Part shown: piece after piece, positions 26,566-36,122 of the stretch
How positions within the stretch are numbered: the first letter of the stretch is position 1
How the letters are laid out: every line of letters begins with the position of its first letter
Origin: JAVJSU01 sp040219275
GTDB lineage: Bacteria > Chloroflexota > Anaerolineae > Aggregatilineales > Phototrophicaceae
DNA: 64,000 nt
Direction of reading: 5' to 3'
Assembly: GCA_040219275.1 (NCBI GenBank)
Contig: JAVJSU010000038.1
Coordinates: 124,001-188,000, forward strand
Notes under the pieces: model-generated
Told to the model about the DNA's origin: nothing
Database searches by the model: none
The model's input: the letters and a program-made list of their open reading frames with translations, nothing else
Program-made: the position numbers and the translations under genes

Positions 26566-26835
26566 AGGTTGCACACACTGCGTTGAATAAAATGTTTTCC
26601 TGCTTCTAACAATCTCATGAGATCGGGTACTGTCTCATATCTCAAATCAAAAATCTATTTGTATCTTTCAACTGATAACTAACTAAGTGTAGCACCGTGA
26701 GGGCAATCACCACAACCGATTCTAAACCCAAAATCAACAAAAAGGTTCAGCAATTCTCCATATCATGTTATGATTCTCCCATGAATGCACATTTTCCGAC
26801 TATCTTTCTAATAACTTTCTGCGGAGAAACACGCG

Positions 26836-27261
26836 ATGTCACCGATTGATCCTGAAAGCGCAATGATTCAATTGTACGAAAATGAAAGCCTGACGGAAAA
26901 TTTAACAGACGATGCCGCGCAAACGCTCTTAAAATGGGCGGAAGCACAAATCATGACCCTCGCGGAAAACAACGAAGATGAAGCCGCATTTGAGGAGTTG
27001 TTCACCACTTTACGCCGCCTCACGCGCACCATGAACACCTTCGCCGGTCTCGCCGCGCAGATGGACATGCCCAAACAACAAACCTATATGGAAGAAATCA
27101 AAGCCCTTGCCACCCAACTCGGCTTTAACGTAATGGATGAGCAATTCAGCGCCTATAATGCCAGCATGACCGATCTCGAAGAAACCGAGCGCGTGCGCCA
27201 ATTGATTGAAACGATTGACCCGCCTCGCCCGCCAGAAAATACTGACTATCTGCTGATGTAA
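26836..27261 (+). CDS. Hypothetical helical protein
   Basis: 141-residue acidic protein made almost entirely of predicted helix, with no Cys, membrane segment or known motif. It contains a heptad-like stretch (ETERVRQLIETI) and DDAAQTLLKWAEAQIMTLAENNED. Function is not recognisable. CGGAGA lies 8 bases before the ATG, supporting the start. It is followed by the PLD-family gene after 65 bases on the same strand, so the two may form an operon. The 270-base gap upstream (26566-26835) shows no clear feature. Confidence 0.6.
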   Translation: MSPIDPESAMIQLYENESLTENLTDDAAQTLLKWAEAQIMTLAENNEDEAAFEELFTTLRRLTRTMNTFAGLAAQMDMPKQQTYMEEIKALATQLGFNVMDEQFSAYNASMTDLEETERVRQLIETIDPPRPPENTDYLLM

Positions 27262-27325
27262 AATATTGACCTTCACTTTGACGAACACAACCAATTGCAA
27301 CACACACGGAGAAAAATAAGCACCT

Positions 27326-28522
27326 ATGGCTAAAAAAAAGAGCACCAGCAAAAGTAACGATTCACGGTCTATCATTACCGGCATCATCGGCGCAATCATC
27401 ATCGCGCTCGCCGCGTGGTTCGGTGTGGATCTGTCCGGCGTGATTGATACCGGCACGGGCGATGTTCCGGGCGAAAATACCGGCGGCAATGTCGTAACGG
27501 GCAACGTGACTGGAATCAACTTACAACGTGGTTTCGGTGCGGAGGCGCGTTTCTGGCAAGTCTATTTCACCGAACCCACAGGCAGTAACGATACCTCCCT
27601 CTATAATGGCGGTGTTGATGAACCGCTCGCCTCCGCCATCGACAACGTGAGATCAACCTTAGACATCGCCGCCTTTGAATGGGCAAATCCCCGCCTCAAT
27701 GCCGCCGTTTTACGCGCCCATCAACGGGGCGTTACCGTGCGTATGGTCGTCGATGACGAACATACGGACATGGACAGCGACGGCATGATTAACGAGTTGA
27801 TAGACGCGGGCATTCCCGTCGTTGGTGACGAACGCAGTGGCTTAATGCACAACAAGTTCATGATTATGGACAGTACCATCGTCTGGACAGGCTCGATGAA
27901 CTTCACCGAGGGCGGTAGCTATCGCAACAACAACAACTTATTGCGTATTCAAGCACCACAAGCCGTCACCTCTTATCAAGCCGAATTTAACGAGATGCTC
28001 AGTGGAGATTTTGGCAGTAGCCGCTCAGAAAGTAGCGCCGCCAATTTCTTCACCGACGAAGGCACACAGGTACAGATCATCTTCGCGCCGGAAGACGATG
28101 TTGATGTTAACATGGTCAACATACTCTCACTCGCAGAAGAAAGCATCCGCTTTATGACCTTCTCCTTCACGTTAGATGAAGTCGGCGATGCGTTGCTAGA
28201 ACGCTCCGCCGCCGGGGTAGATATCTCCGGAATTTTCGAGGTGCGTGGCAGTGAAACCAGCTTTAGTGAAATGACACGCCTCTTCTGTGCGGGCATGGAT
28301 ATGCGGCAGGATGGCAACCCGTTCACCTTCCATCATAAAGTGTTCATCATCGACGAAAGCATCGTGATGACCGGCTCTTTCAACATTTCAGCCAATGCAA
28401 CCACCAGTAACGACGAGAATCAGATCATCATTAGCGATCCTGACCTCGCCGCCCAATATATCGCCGAGTTTGATCGTCGCATGGCAGAATCTCGCGTGCC
28501 GGATGGACTGAGTTGCCCGTAA
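27326..28522 (+). CDS. Secreted or membrane-anchored phospholipase D-family protein
   Basis: 398 residues with an N-terminal hydrophobic helix (SIITGIIGAIIIALAAW, about residues 12-30) and two HKD-type sites typical of the PLD superfamily: HNKFMIMDSTIVWTGSMNF near residues 174-192 and HHKVFIIDESIVMTGSFNIS near 335-355. Each HxKxxxxD pair should form half of a phosphodiesterase active site. Members can be nucleases, lipases or cardiolipin-type enzymes. The membrane anchor places the catalytic part outside, favouring an extracytoplasmic nuclease or phospholipase, but the substrate is not fixed. Confidence 0.85.
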   Translation: MAKKKSTSKSNDSRSIITGIIGAIIIALAAWFGVDLSGVIDTGTGDVPGENTGGNVVTGNVTGINLQRGFGAEARFWQVYFTEPTGSNDTSLYNGGVDEPLASAIDNVRSTLDIAAFEWANPRLNAAVLRAHQRGVTVRMVVDDEHTDMDSDGMINELIDAGIPVVGDERSGLMHNKFMIMDSTIVWTGSMNFTEGGSYRNNNNLLRIQAPQAVTSYQAEFNEMLSGDFGSSRSESSAANFFTDEGTQVQIIFAPEDDVDVNMVNILSLAEESIRFMTFSFTLDEVGDALLERSAAGVDISGIFEVRGSETSFSEMTRLFCAGMDMRQDGNPFTFHHKVFIIDESIVMTGSFNISANATTSNDENQIIISDPDLAAQYIAEFDRRMAESRVPDGLSCP

Positions 28523-28573
28523 GTTTCACCCATATCGCCCATGCACAGATGAGAAATTTGTGCCAGAATTAGA

Positions 28574-28617
28574 GAAAAGGCGTGACTTATCAGAATGATG
28601 ATAAAAAACGCCTTTTC
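28574..28617 (+). terminator. Terminator-like hairpin after PLD-family gene
   Basis: GAAAAGGCGT (28574-28583) pairs with ACGCCTTTTC (28608-28617), with an inner TTATCA/TGATAA stem at 28587-28604. TTTT lies in the 3' arm, so it can act as a terminator, about 50 bases past the stop. Confidence 0.6.
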
Positions 28618-28690
28618 CGCGCTCAACTGCGTAACCTTGTGATATACTAAATAGAACAAAGTATCGGATTAGTCATTATCAGGACTGCTT

Positions 28691-31402
28691 ATGCCATTTA
28701 TCGAAGCACCCACGACATTTTATATGGGACGGCGTTATGATCCCCGTCAAAAACGCCTGACAGATGATGTGGTGTATTATGACTCGCGTGATTTAACCAC
28801 CCATGCCGTCGTCGTCGGGATGACAGGCAGTGGTAAAACGGGCTTGTGCATCACCCTATTAGAAGAAGCCATCCTAGACAACATCCCCGCCATCATCATT
28901 GATCCTAAAGGCGACATCACCAACCTGCTCTTATCATTCCCGGAGTTACAACCGCAGGATTTTCAGCCGTGGGTCAATATCGATGATGCCCGCCGTGCCG
29001 GAATGGATGTGCCCTCCTATTCAGCCGATATTGCCCAGCAATGGCGCGATGGTCTGGCAAGTTGGAGTATCGTGCCGGATCGCATCAAGTGGATGAAGTT
29101 ATCGGCGCAATACAGCATCTATACACCGGGTTCAGATGCAGGCTTACCCATCAGCATTGTCGCCTCACTCCGCGCCCCGCGTGAAGGCTGGGCAGGCAAC
29201 GAAGAAGCGATCCGCGAGAAAATCAACGGCATCACCACCGCCCTACTCGCCCTCGCAGGCATCAATGCGGAGCCGGTCAAGGATAAAGAACACGTCCTCA
29301 TCTCGAACATCTTCGAGAATTCATGGCGGCAAGGCGTTGACCTGACGTTGGAGCAAATCATCCTTCAGGTGCAAAACCCGCCCTTTGATAAGCTCGGCGT
29401 GTTCCCGATTGACGAATACATGAAGGAAAAAGACCGCTTTAAGCTGGCGATGGAACTCAACAGCATTATTGCCTCGCCGTCCTTCCAATCATGGATGAAC
29501 GGTCAGCCGATTGATATTCAGAGCTTGCTCTATCAACCCAACGGACGACCCCGCGTGTCCATTTTCTACATCGCTCATCTCAACGAGCAGGAGCGCATGT
29601 TCATCACCACACTCTTGTTAGAGAACATGCTCGGTTGGATGCGTACCCTCAGCGGGACAACCAGCCTGCGTGCTCTGCTCTATATTGATGAGATGTTCGG
29701 CTACTTCCCGCCCTATCCCAAAAATCCGCCCACAAAAGACCCGATTCTGCGCCTGCTTAAGCAAGCCCGTGCTTTCGGTTTAGGCTTGATTCTGGCAACG
29801 CAAAATCCCGGCGATCTGGATTATAAAGGTCTAACCAACGCCGGAACGTGGTTCATCGGACGCTTACAATCCGATAATGATCGCCAGAAAATCATGGCGG
29901 GTTTGCAATCAATGGCAAGCGCCGATGATGGTTTTAACTTGAAGGATGTGGAAGAACTTATCGCGGATATTGCGCCCCGTGTCTTTTTGATGCGTAACGT
30001 CCATGAAGACGGCGGACCGATCCTCGTGCATACCCGTTGGGCGATGAGCTTCCTGCGTGGACCGCTCACCCGTCAGCAAGTCGAATTATTGATGCGCCCA
30101 CAACGTATGGAATTGATGCAAAAAATCGCGCAACAATACGGTCAGCAAAATGGCGGCTACGGACAACAGGGCTACGGCACGCAACCCGGACAGGGCTATG
30201 CACAGCACGCACCGCCAGCCAATTTACCGGGGAGCACACCGCCCTACGGAATGCCAAGCACACCGAACAGCCTGCCCGGTATGCCTGCGGGCGGGCAAAA
30301 TTTTGGCGCACAATCGGCACCTCAATTCCCGCTACCGCCCACCGGACAAAACTTCACGCCTCAAAGCACACAACCAAAACCGGCGAGCAACCTTCCGCAG
30401 GGATTTAACCAGCATCGACAGGCAGTGTCGAATTCAGTCGATCAATATTTCTTGCCGATACGCACCTCCAGTCAGCAAGCGGTCAGCAATTGGGAACAAC
30501 ACACCCAGATGGTCGTACAGGGATCGAGCGGATCAATCCTCGTGTATAAGCCCGTTTTGTTGGCGCAGGCAGTCGTGCGTTATCAAGATCGCAAAGCCTC
30601 GGTTTATACGGCACGCAGTTACAATTATCGTGTGCCAGAATTGCGTCAGGCGGGATTAATCCACTGGGAAGAATACGAAGCCGAGCCGATAAACACCCGC
30701 GAAATCAGCATCGAACCGGATGGCTCTGCCGCCTTCGCTGATTTGTCACCGGGCTTGACCGACGCAAAACGCATGTCATCCCTAAAAACTGAAATTACCG
30801 ACATGCTCTATAACACCGCCCGCATGGTCATGCCATTCAACCCTGATCTCAAGATTTACGGCAATCCTGACGGGGAATTCAGCGAATATCAGGCACAGGT
30901 GCAACAACTCGCCCGTGAACAGCGCGATGCCGAGATGGACAAAATCTCCGCACAATATGCCTCTAAGATGGAAAAATTGGAAGACGGTCTGCGCCGTAAA
31001 GAACAGGAACTCCGTGCTGAGAGTGATGAAATTAAAGATCGCCAGCGTGAAGAACTCTTTACAACAGGTGAGGCACTCTTGAGCTTGTGGAAGGGGCGTA
31101 CAAACTACACACTTTCCCGTATGAGCCGTGCCTCGCGCTATAAAAAGCAGACGAAGGCAGATATTCAGGAAAGCCACGAATACATTGACCGCGTTCAACA
31201 GGATATGCAAAGCCTGGAGCAAGAATTTGAAGGCGTGCTCAATCAAGTAAATGAGAAGTGGGTCAAGATCGCCTCGAACACACAGGAATACGTCATCAGC
31301 CCCTATAAAAAGGACATTCAGCTAGAGATGTTCGGCATCGGCTGGATTCCGTATTGGTACTCGGTCATCAACGGGCAAGCATCGCTCATCGCCGCGTACT
31401 AA
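28691..31402 (+). CDS. HerA/DUF853-type P-loop ATPase with coiled-coil tail
   Basis: 903-residue ATPase. Walker A reads VVGMTGSGKTGLC near residues 40-52 and Walker B-like ALLYIDEMFGYFPPYP near residue 335; LILATQNPGDLDYKGLTNAGTWFIGRL matches the HerA/FtsK sensor region. Residues ~480-570 are Gln/Gly/Pro-rich, and residues ~750-860 form a charged coiled coil. These ATP-binding proteins are widespread in Chloroflexota and are thought to move DNA or protein substrates, but no nuclease partner such as NurA is adjacent. AGGA precedes the ATG by 6 bases. It is likely a cytoplasmic motor of unknown target. Confidence 0.85.
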   Translation: MPFIEAPTTFYMGRRYDPRQKRLTDDVVYYDSRDLTTHAVVVGMTGSGKTGLCITLLEEAILDNIPAIIIDPKGDITNLLLSFPELQPQDFQPWVNIDDARRAGMDVPSYSADIAQQWRDGLASWSIVPDRIKWMKLSAQYSIYTPGSDAGLPISIVASLRAPREGWAGNEEAIREKINGITTALLALAGINAEPVKDKEHVLISNIFENSWRQGVDLTLEQIILQVQNPPFDKLGVFPIDEYMKEKDRFKLAMELNSIIASPSFQSWMNGQPIDIQSLLYQPNGRPRVSIFYIAHLNEQERMFITTLLLENMLGWMRTLSGTTSLRALLYIDEMFGYFPPYPKNPPTKDPILRLLKQARAFGLGLILATQNPGDLDYKGLTNAGTWFIGRLQSDNDRQKIMAGLQSMASADDGFNLKDVEELIADIAPRVFLMRNVHEDGGPILVHTRWAMSFLRGPLTRQQVELLMRPQRMELMQKIAQQYGQQNGGYGQQGYGTQPGQGYAQHAPPANLPGSTPPYGMPSTPNSLPGMPAGGQNFGAQSAPQFPLPPTGQNFTPQSTQPKPASNLPQGFNQHRQAVSNSVDQYFLPIRTSSQQAVSNWEQHTQMVVQGSSGSILVYKPVLLAQAVVRYQDRKASVYTARSYNYRVPELRQAGLIHWEEYEAEPINTREISIEPDGSAAFADLSPGLTDAKRMSSLKTEITDMLYNTARMVMPFNPDLKIYGNPDGEFSEYQAQVQQLAREQRDAEMDKISAQYASKMEKLEDGLRRKEQELRAESDEIKDRQREELFTTGEALLSLWKGRTNYTLSRMSRASRYKKQTKADIQESHEYIDRVQQDMQSLEQEFEGVLNQVNEKWVKIASNTQEYVISPYKKDIQLEMFGIGWIPYWYSVINGQASLIAAY

Positions 31403-31434
31403 AGCTAAACACGATTCAATCAAAGCATTCAGAC

Positions 31435-31461
31435 AGACACGCTGTGAAAGCGTGTCTTTTT
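31435..31461 (+). terminator. Terminator after HerA-like ATPase
   Basis: AGACACGCT (31435-31443) pairs with AGCGTGTCT (31449-31457 region) around GTGAA, followed by TTTTT to 31461. Confidence 0.9.
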
Positions 31462-31479
31462 GATTCGTACATGCCGATG

Positions 31480-31493
31480 ATGACAAGTGTCAT
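31480..31493. promoter_or_regulatory. Palindrome, candidate operator of sulfur operon
   Basis: ATGACA and TGTCAT flank AG, a perfect 6-bp dyad about 130 bases upstream of the ArsR-type regulator gene. A second dyad, AATAT...ATATT at 31577-31590, lies closer to the start. Either could bind the regulator encoded next. Confidence 0.4.
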
Positions 31494-31621
31494 ATGCGCC
31501 CATGACATTGTGCACTACTTCACAAGCGCCTTAGAATGTTACGATGTATCTAAAGAATGATATATACGCATAAGTGAATATGTAAATATTTTCAACTGTG
31601 CATAGAAAGGTCGCTGACGTG

Positions 31622-31966
31622 ATGGATCAACATTTAAAAGAGGAGGTCGCTGAACTCTATGCACGTTTTTGTAGTGGTTTAGCGGATACCAATCGTATCT
31701 TGATCCTATACATTCTGTCAGAGCACAGTTGTAATGTGGGTGAAATCGCTGAAAAGCTGTGTTTACCTCAACCGACTGTTTCACGCCATCTGAAGATTCT
31801 ACGCGAACGAGGCATCGTGCTGGCGGAACGCGCCGGTCAATCTGTGTTTTATACCCTGTCCGACCACCGTATTATCGACGCATTGAACCTTCTCCGCTCA
31901 GTCATCGCGGATCGATTAGAAACACAAAGCACACTTGCCCAACAGGTACAGGCAAGTCTGAAATAA
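31622..31966 (+). CDS. ArsR-family transcriptional regulator of sulfur operon
   Basis: 114-residue winged-helix repressor of the ArsR/SmtB type. The DNA-reading helix is in NVGEIAEKLCLPQPTVSRHLKILRERGIV, followed by a beta-wing (AERAGQSVFYTLSD). It has Cys at positions 17, 37 and 47; members such as BigR and SqrR sense persulfide through a Cys pair and derepress sulfide-oxidation genes. Here the gene lies 14 bases ahead of a sulfide:quinone reductase, so sulfide or persulfide sensing is the likely role by inference. ATG at 31622 is taken; GTG at 31619, 8 bases after GAAAGG, is equally plausible. Confidence 0.85.
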   Translation: MDQHLKEEVAELYARFCSGLADTNRILILYILSEHSCNVGEIAEKLCLPQPTVSRHLKILRERGIVLAERAGQSVFYTLSDHRIIDALNLLRSVIADRLETQSTLAQQVQASLK

Positions 31967-31979
31967 TAGGAGCTTTTAA

Positions 31980-33212
31980 ATGAAAACGTTGTTAATTCTC
32001 GGCGCAGGCACAGGTGGAACGATGGTTGCCAACCGGATGGTCGATGAGCTTGATCCATCTGAATGGAAAATCATCATTGCAGACAAGGACGAAACCCACT
32101 ATTACCAGCCGGGCTTGCTGTTTATCCCGTTTGGCATCTACACCGAAAAAGACATCATGAAGCCCAAACGCAACACCTTGCCATTAGGCGTAGAAATCGT
32201 CTTCTCAGATATTGAGTTGATCGAACCACAGGATAATAAGGTCACCCTCACACGGGGCAATCGAGTGATCCGTTACGATTATCTGGTGATCGCAACCGGC
32301 ACATCCATCCACCCTGAAGAAATCGAAGGGTTGCAAGGCGACGGCTGGTACAAAAATATCTTCGACTTTTACACGCTGGACGGAGCGAAAGCCCTATCTC
32401 GTTTCCTCAAATTCTGGGAAGGTGGGCGATTAGTCCTCAATGTAGCGGAAATGCCGATTAAATGTCCGGTTGCCCCCCTTGAATTTCTCTTCCTTGCAGA
32501 TTGGTACTTTCACGAGCGTGGAATACGCGAAAAAGTGGAGTTGGTTTACGCCACACCCCTACCCGGTGCATTCACCAAACCACGCGCCGCTTCTATTCTA
32601 GGTGGCTTGCTAGAAGATAAAAACATCAAGGTGGAAGCAGAGTTCAACATCAGCGATGTCGATAACGAACGACAGGTCATCAATTCTTATGATGGCCGTG
32701 AACTTCCGTATGATTTGTTCGTCACCATCCCCACGCATATGGGCGCAGATGTAATCGGACGCTCCGGCATGGGCGATGAACTGAATTTCGTCCCGACAGA
32801 TAAATACTCATTACAGGCACGCGATTGGGAAAATATCTATGTGATCGGCGATGCCAGCAACATTCCCACCTCAAAAGCGGGTTCTGTCGCACATTTTATG
32901 CTGGATGTCGTGATTGAGAATCTGCTCCGTAATATCGATGGCTTGCCGGCAGAAGCCACCTTTGATGGACATGCCAACTGCTTTATCGAATCAGGCTTCG
33001 GAAAAGGTTTCTTGATTGATTTTAATTACGATGTTGAACCCCTACCGGGCAAATATCCGTTACCGGGCATCGGCCCCTTCTCATTGCTTAAAGAAACCAC
33101 CGTCAATCACTGGGGCAAGATGATGTTCCGCTGGATTTACTGGAACGCCTTGCTTAAAGGGAGCGAACTCCCGATTGAATCCCAGATGACGATGGCTGGC
33201 AAGCAGGTCTAG
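31980..33212 (+). CDS. sqr: Sulfide:quinone oxidoreductase
   Basis: 410-residue FAD enzyme that oxidises sulfide and reduces membrane quinone. FAD fold: LLILGAGTGGTMVANRM at the N-terminus and IYVIGDASNIPTSKAGSVAH near residue 285-305. The redox Cys pair is likely C162 (MPIKCPVAPLEF) and C334 (HANCFIESG), the only two Cys of the protein, matching the two essential Cys of the SQR family; the third Cys of type I SQR is absent. The C-terminal amphipathic region (MMFRWIYWNALL) could touch the membrane. It follows the ArsR-type regulator and precedes DUF1641, TusE and DsrE2 genes in one strand, supporting a sulfur role. Confidence 0.85.
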   Translation: MKTLLILGAGTGGTMVANRMVDELDPSEWKIIIADKDETHYYQPGLLFIPFGIYTEKDIMKPKRNTLPLGVEIVFSDIELIEPQDNKVTLTRGNRVIRYDYLVIATGTSIHPEEIEGLQGDGWYKNIFDFYTLDGAKALSRFLKFWEGGRLVLNVAEMPIKCPVAPLEFLFLADWYFHERGIREKVELVYATPLPGAFTKPRAASILGGLLEDKNIKVEAEFNISDVDNERQVINSYDGRELPYDLFVTIPTHMGADVIGRSGMGDELNFVPTDKYSLQARDWENIYVIGDASNIPTSKAGSVAHFMLDVVIENLLRNIDGLPAEATFDGHANCFIESGFGKGFLIDFNYDVEPLPGKYPLPGIGPFSLLKETTVNHWGKMMFRWIYWNALLKGSELPIESQMTMAGKQV

Positions 33213-33221
33213 GAGACTCTC

Positions 33222-33878
33222 ATGGATGATATTGCACTCCTACACAAAAAGCTCGATTACCTGACCGAACAGATGGACGCACAACGTCGCCGTCAGGAAG
33301 GCATTGAAGCGTTCATGCAAGATTTTACGCCCGTCGCCAATCAGATGTTTCATCTCACCGTGCATGAACTGGATGAAATCGGCGAGGACTTTACGCTGGA
33401 AGATGTGCTGTTTCTGATCAAACGGTTACTGCGGGATACCCGTAAGTTCACGGGATTGCTCGACCAATTAGATAGCCTGGTTGACCTGTCTAAAGAACTG
33501 AGCGTAATTGGCAAACCGATGGTCGATAGTGCCATCGAACACCTCAATGGCATGGAACAACGTGGCTATTTCAACTTTGCCGAAGGCGGACAATATGTGC
33601 TAGAGCGCATCGTCACCGAATTTGACGAAAACGACATCAAAGCACTGGGCGATAACATAGTCACCATTTTAAAGACCATCCGCAACATGACCCAACCGGA
33701 TGTCATGCAAGCGGCAAATACCATGATCGATAGCCTGCGTGACGACGACATAGAAGAGGTCAAAGTCTCGACATGGGCGCTCTTCAAAGAATTTAATGAT
33801 CCGTCCGTGCGTAAAGGACTGATGAAAATGCTCCATGCGGTGAAAACCTTGAGCACACAACCAGAAAATATGAACTAA
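33222..33878 (+). CDS. DUF1641 protein of the sulfur operon
   Basis: 218-residue helical protein of the DUF1641 family. It is acidic and Cys-free, and lacks membrane segments; characteristic segments are LIKRLLRDTRKFTGLLDQL and a C-terminal WALFKEFNDPSVRKGLMKML. DUF1641 proteins are often encoded next to SQR-type flavoproteins or formate dehydrogenases, where their function is unknown. GGAGA lies 7 bases before the ATG, and the gap to the SQR gene is 9 bases, so it is probably translated from the same mRNA. Inference: a partner or assembly factor for the SQR. Confidence 0.8.
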   Translation: MDDIALLHKKLDYLTEQMDAQRRRQEGIEAFMQDFTPVANQMFHLTVHELDEIGEDFTLEDVLFLIKRLLRDTRKFTGLLDQLDSLVDLSKELSVIGKPMVDSAIEHLNGMEQRGYFNFAEGGQYVLERIVTEFDENDIKALGDNIVTILKTIRNMTQPDVMQAANTMIDSLRDDDIEEVKVSTWALFKEFNDPSVRKGLMKMLHAVKTLSTQPENMN

Positions 33879-33953
33879 GGACATTCTGTGCGGCAGAGAT
33901 CGCACGATAAGCAACTTAACCGTCTAACTATTTGATCTGAGGAGATTACTCTC

Positions 33954-34268
33954 ATGACCGTTTCAACCGATATTCTCGCCACTGTGAAATTTGATAGCGA
34001 TGGGTTTATGCAAAATGCCGCAGACTGGACACCGGACATTGCGGAAGCGCTCGCGGCAGAAGCTGACATGACCCTGACAGATCGTCATTGGATCGTCATT
34101 AACTTCGCCCGCAAGGAATTTGAAGCAAATGGCGATGCACCCACCATCCGTAAAATCACCAAAACAACCGACGTTAACACTAAGGAACTGTATCAATTGT
34201 TCCCCAAAGGTCCGGCTAAACTCGCCGCCCGCATCGCCGGACTGAAGAAACCAACCGGCTGTATCTGA
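33954..34268 (+). CDS. tusE: TusE/DsrC-like sulfur carrier, single C-terminal Cys
   Basis: 104-residue DsrC/TusE-family protein. The conserved end reads IAGLKKPTGCI, with the penultimate Cys103 that accepts persulfide sulfur. The second Cys of true DsrC, about ten residues upstream, is replaced by Ala in LAARIAGL, so it matches the TusE/single-Cys group rather than dissimilatory DsrC. Other family residues (LTDRHWIVINFARKEF, LYQLFPKGPAKLA) are intact. It lies 75 bases after DUF1641 with GAGGAG near its ATG. It likely carries sulfur received from the SQR or DsrE2 product. Confidence 0.88.
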   Translation: MTVSTDILATVKFDSDGFMQNAADWTPDIAEALAAEADMTLTDRHWIVINFARKEFEANGDAPTIRKITKTTDVNTKELYQLFPKGPAKLAARIAGLKKPTGCI

Positions 34269-34375
34269 AATACGCCTACTTAAGATCAAAATAATTTTCT
34301 TGTACGGGTGGTCTTTTTTCGATCACCCACTTACAAAACCTTAAATATAGTTTATTCACCCGTGGAGGTGACATT

Positions 34376-34855
34376 ATGACCGAAGAAAAAAATCGTAAAC
34401 TATGTATCATCTGTTCAAAAGGGTCGCTCGATATGGCATACCCGCCCATGATTCTGGCGAATGCGGCACGTATGAGTGGCATTGATGTTGATCTGTTCTT
34501 CACCTTCTGGGGAATGGACATTGTAACCGAAGCTAAAATCGATCATCTGCATGTAGCGACCGTAGGCAATCCGAGCCTGCATCCATCATTTCATATCCCA
34601 ACCATGATCGGCGGTTTGCCGGGGGTGTCTAACCTTGCCACCAATATGATGAAAAAAGAAATCGCCGCGCTGGACTTCCCTGATGTGCGCGAATTTATCG
34701 AAACCATCATCGATACAGGCGCAGGGGTATACGCCTGCAAGATGTCGATGGATATGATGCACCTCACCAAGGACGATCTAGTTGAGGGTGTGGACGTGCT
34801 CGGCGCGATGGAATTCATGGAAATCTCTGAGGGCGCACAATTGCTCTTCGTCTAA
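34376..34855 (+). CDS. DsrE2-like sulfur transfer protein
   Basis: 159-residue DsrE/DsrF-like protein of the DsrE2 branch. Conserved Cys are C10 and C13 (LCIICSKGSLD) and C121 (AGVYACKMSMDMM), the last being the usual persulfide-carrying position; the NAARMSGIDVDLFFTFWGMD region is typical. It is a soluble sulfur-relay protein that exchanges persulfide with TusE/DsrC. GGAGG lies 7 bases before ATG. It is the last gene of the sulfur operon; a strong hairpin terminator follows at 34904-34934. Confidence 0.88.
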   Translation: MTEEKNRKLCIICSKGSLDMAYPPMILANAARMSGIDVDLFFTFWGMDIVTEAKIDHLHVATVGNPSLHPSFHIPTMIGGLPGVSNLATNMMKKEIAALDFPDVREFIETIIDTGAGVYACKMSMDMMHLTKDDLVEGVDVLGAMEFMEISEGAQLLFV

Positions 34856-34903
34856 AGAAGATGATCCACCGCTGATTAAGCAGATAAAATTGACTCAGAA
34901 ATA

Positions 34904-34934
34904 AAAAGGCATGGATACGCAGACCATGCCTTTT
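34904..34934 (+). terminator. Terminator of sulfur operon
   Basis: AAAAGGCATGG (34904-34914) and CCATGCCTTTT (34924-34934) form an 11-bp perfect stem with the T-run in the 3' arm. Confidence 0.88.
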
Positions 34935-35057
34935 CCCACCTCTGCCATTCCTCAAATCGTCCTCAACACGATTCAATCTCAGAGAAGCATGTTAAACTTA
35001 AGTGAATAGTGCTTTCAACGAACTAAATTTAATCAATCCCAAAATAAAGGACATCCC

Positions 35058-36122
35058 ATGTCTAAAATAGTCACCATAGAACGCCACATCCTTGAACAAG
35101 AGAAGGCGCATCCCAACGCCACCGGTATCTTCAGCAGTTTGCTCTACGATATTGCCCTCGCCGGAAAAATCATCTCAAGAGAAACCAATCGAGCCGGACT
35201 TGCAGACATTCTCGGCGCGGCGGGCGGTGAAAACGTGCATGGCGAACGTCAACAAAAATTGGATATCTTCGCTGATGAAATGATCTTCCGAGTCAATGAC
35301 CACACCGGACGCTTATGCGCGATGGTCTCCGAAGAACATGAAAAAATTCTAGACATCCCCCCGCATTATGACAAAGGCAAATATGTCCTCATCTATGATC
35401 CGCTGGATGGCTCATCGAATATTGATGTCAACGTGTCTATCGGGACAATCTGGGCAATTCATCGTAAAATCTCCACGGGTGACGAAGGCACGCTAGAAGA
35501 TGTGCTCCAGCCGGGTCGCAATTTGGTCGCGGCGGGATATGTTGTGTACGGCTCTAGCACGATGATGGTTTACACAGCCGGCAATGGCGTGCATGGCTTT
35601 ACGCTCGATATGGGCGTGGGTGAATTTTTACTCAGCCACGAAAATATCCGTATGCCCCAAAAAGCCCAGTATTACAGCGCCAATCATGGACACGAGAAAT
35701 ATTGGTCTTACGGGGTGCGGAGTTACGTCAAATGGCTACAGGGCATCTACGGTGAAGGCAGTGCACCACTCGCCCATCGCTACATCGGCTCACTCGTCGC
35801 GGATTTTCACCGCAATATGTTGCGAGGTGGGGTCTTCGTCTATCCAGCCGATTCTCGCGAACCCAACAAGCCCTACGGCAAGTTACGCCTGATGTACGAA
35901 GCACAGGCACTCGCTTTTATCGCCGAGCAAGCGGGCGGATATGCCTCCGATGGCGTTGGTGATGTGCTCGATATTCAACCCCAAAGTTTGCATCAACGTA
36001 CCCCGCTGATTATCGGCAATCGTGATCTGGTCGAAATGGGCGAAAAATTCATCCGTGAGAGCGATCATGACTGGATCAAAGCCTATACACCATTCCGTGA
36101 AGGCAAAAAGATCACAAGTTAA
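35058..36122 (+). CDS. fbp: Fructose-1,6-bisphosphatase class I
   Basis: 354-residue gluconeogenic enzyme that hydrolyses fructose-1,6-bisphosphate to fructose-6-phosphate in the cytoplasm. Family motifs: MVSEEHEK (metal Glu), LIYDPLDGSSNIDVNVSIGTIW (catalytic Asp and substrate site), SLVADFHRNMLRGGVFVYP and GKLRLMYEAQALAFIAEQAGG. Length and order match class I FBPase. AAAGGA lies 7 bases before the ATG. The gene stands between the sulfur operon and surface-protein genes with no visible operon partner. Confidence 0.95.
   Translation: MSKIVTIERHILEQEKAHPNATGIFSSLLYDIALAGKIISRETNRAGLADILGAAGGENVHGERQQKLDIFADEMIFRVNDHTGRLCAMVSEEHEKILDIPPHYDKGKYVLIYDPLDGSSNIDVNVSIGTIWAIHRKISTGDEGTLEDVLQPGRNLVAAGYVVYGSSTMMVYTAGNGVHGFTLDMGVGEFLLSHENIRMPQKAQYYSANHGHEKYWSYGVRSYVKWLQGIYGEGSAPLAHRYIGSLVADFHRNMLRGGVFVYPADSREPNKPYGKLRLMYEAQALAFIAEQAGGYASDGVGDVLDIQPQSLHQRTPLIIGNRDLVEMGEKFIRESDHDWIKAYTPFREGKKITS

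Noticed and set aside
27010..27519. Minus-strand open frame of 169 residues
   Set aside because: Overlaps two plus-strand genes with clear ribosome sites and does not look like a known protein.
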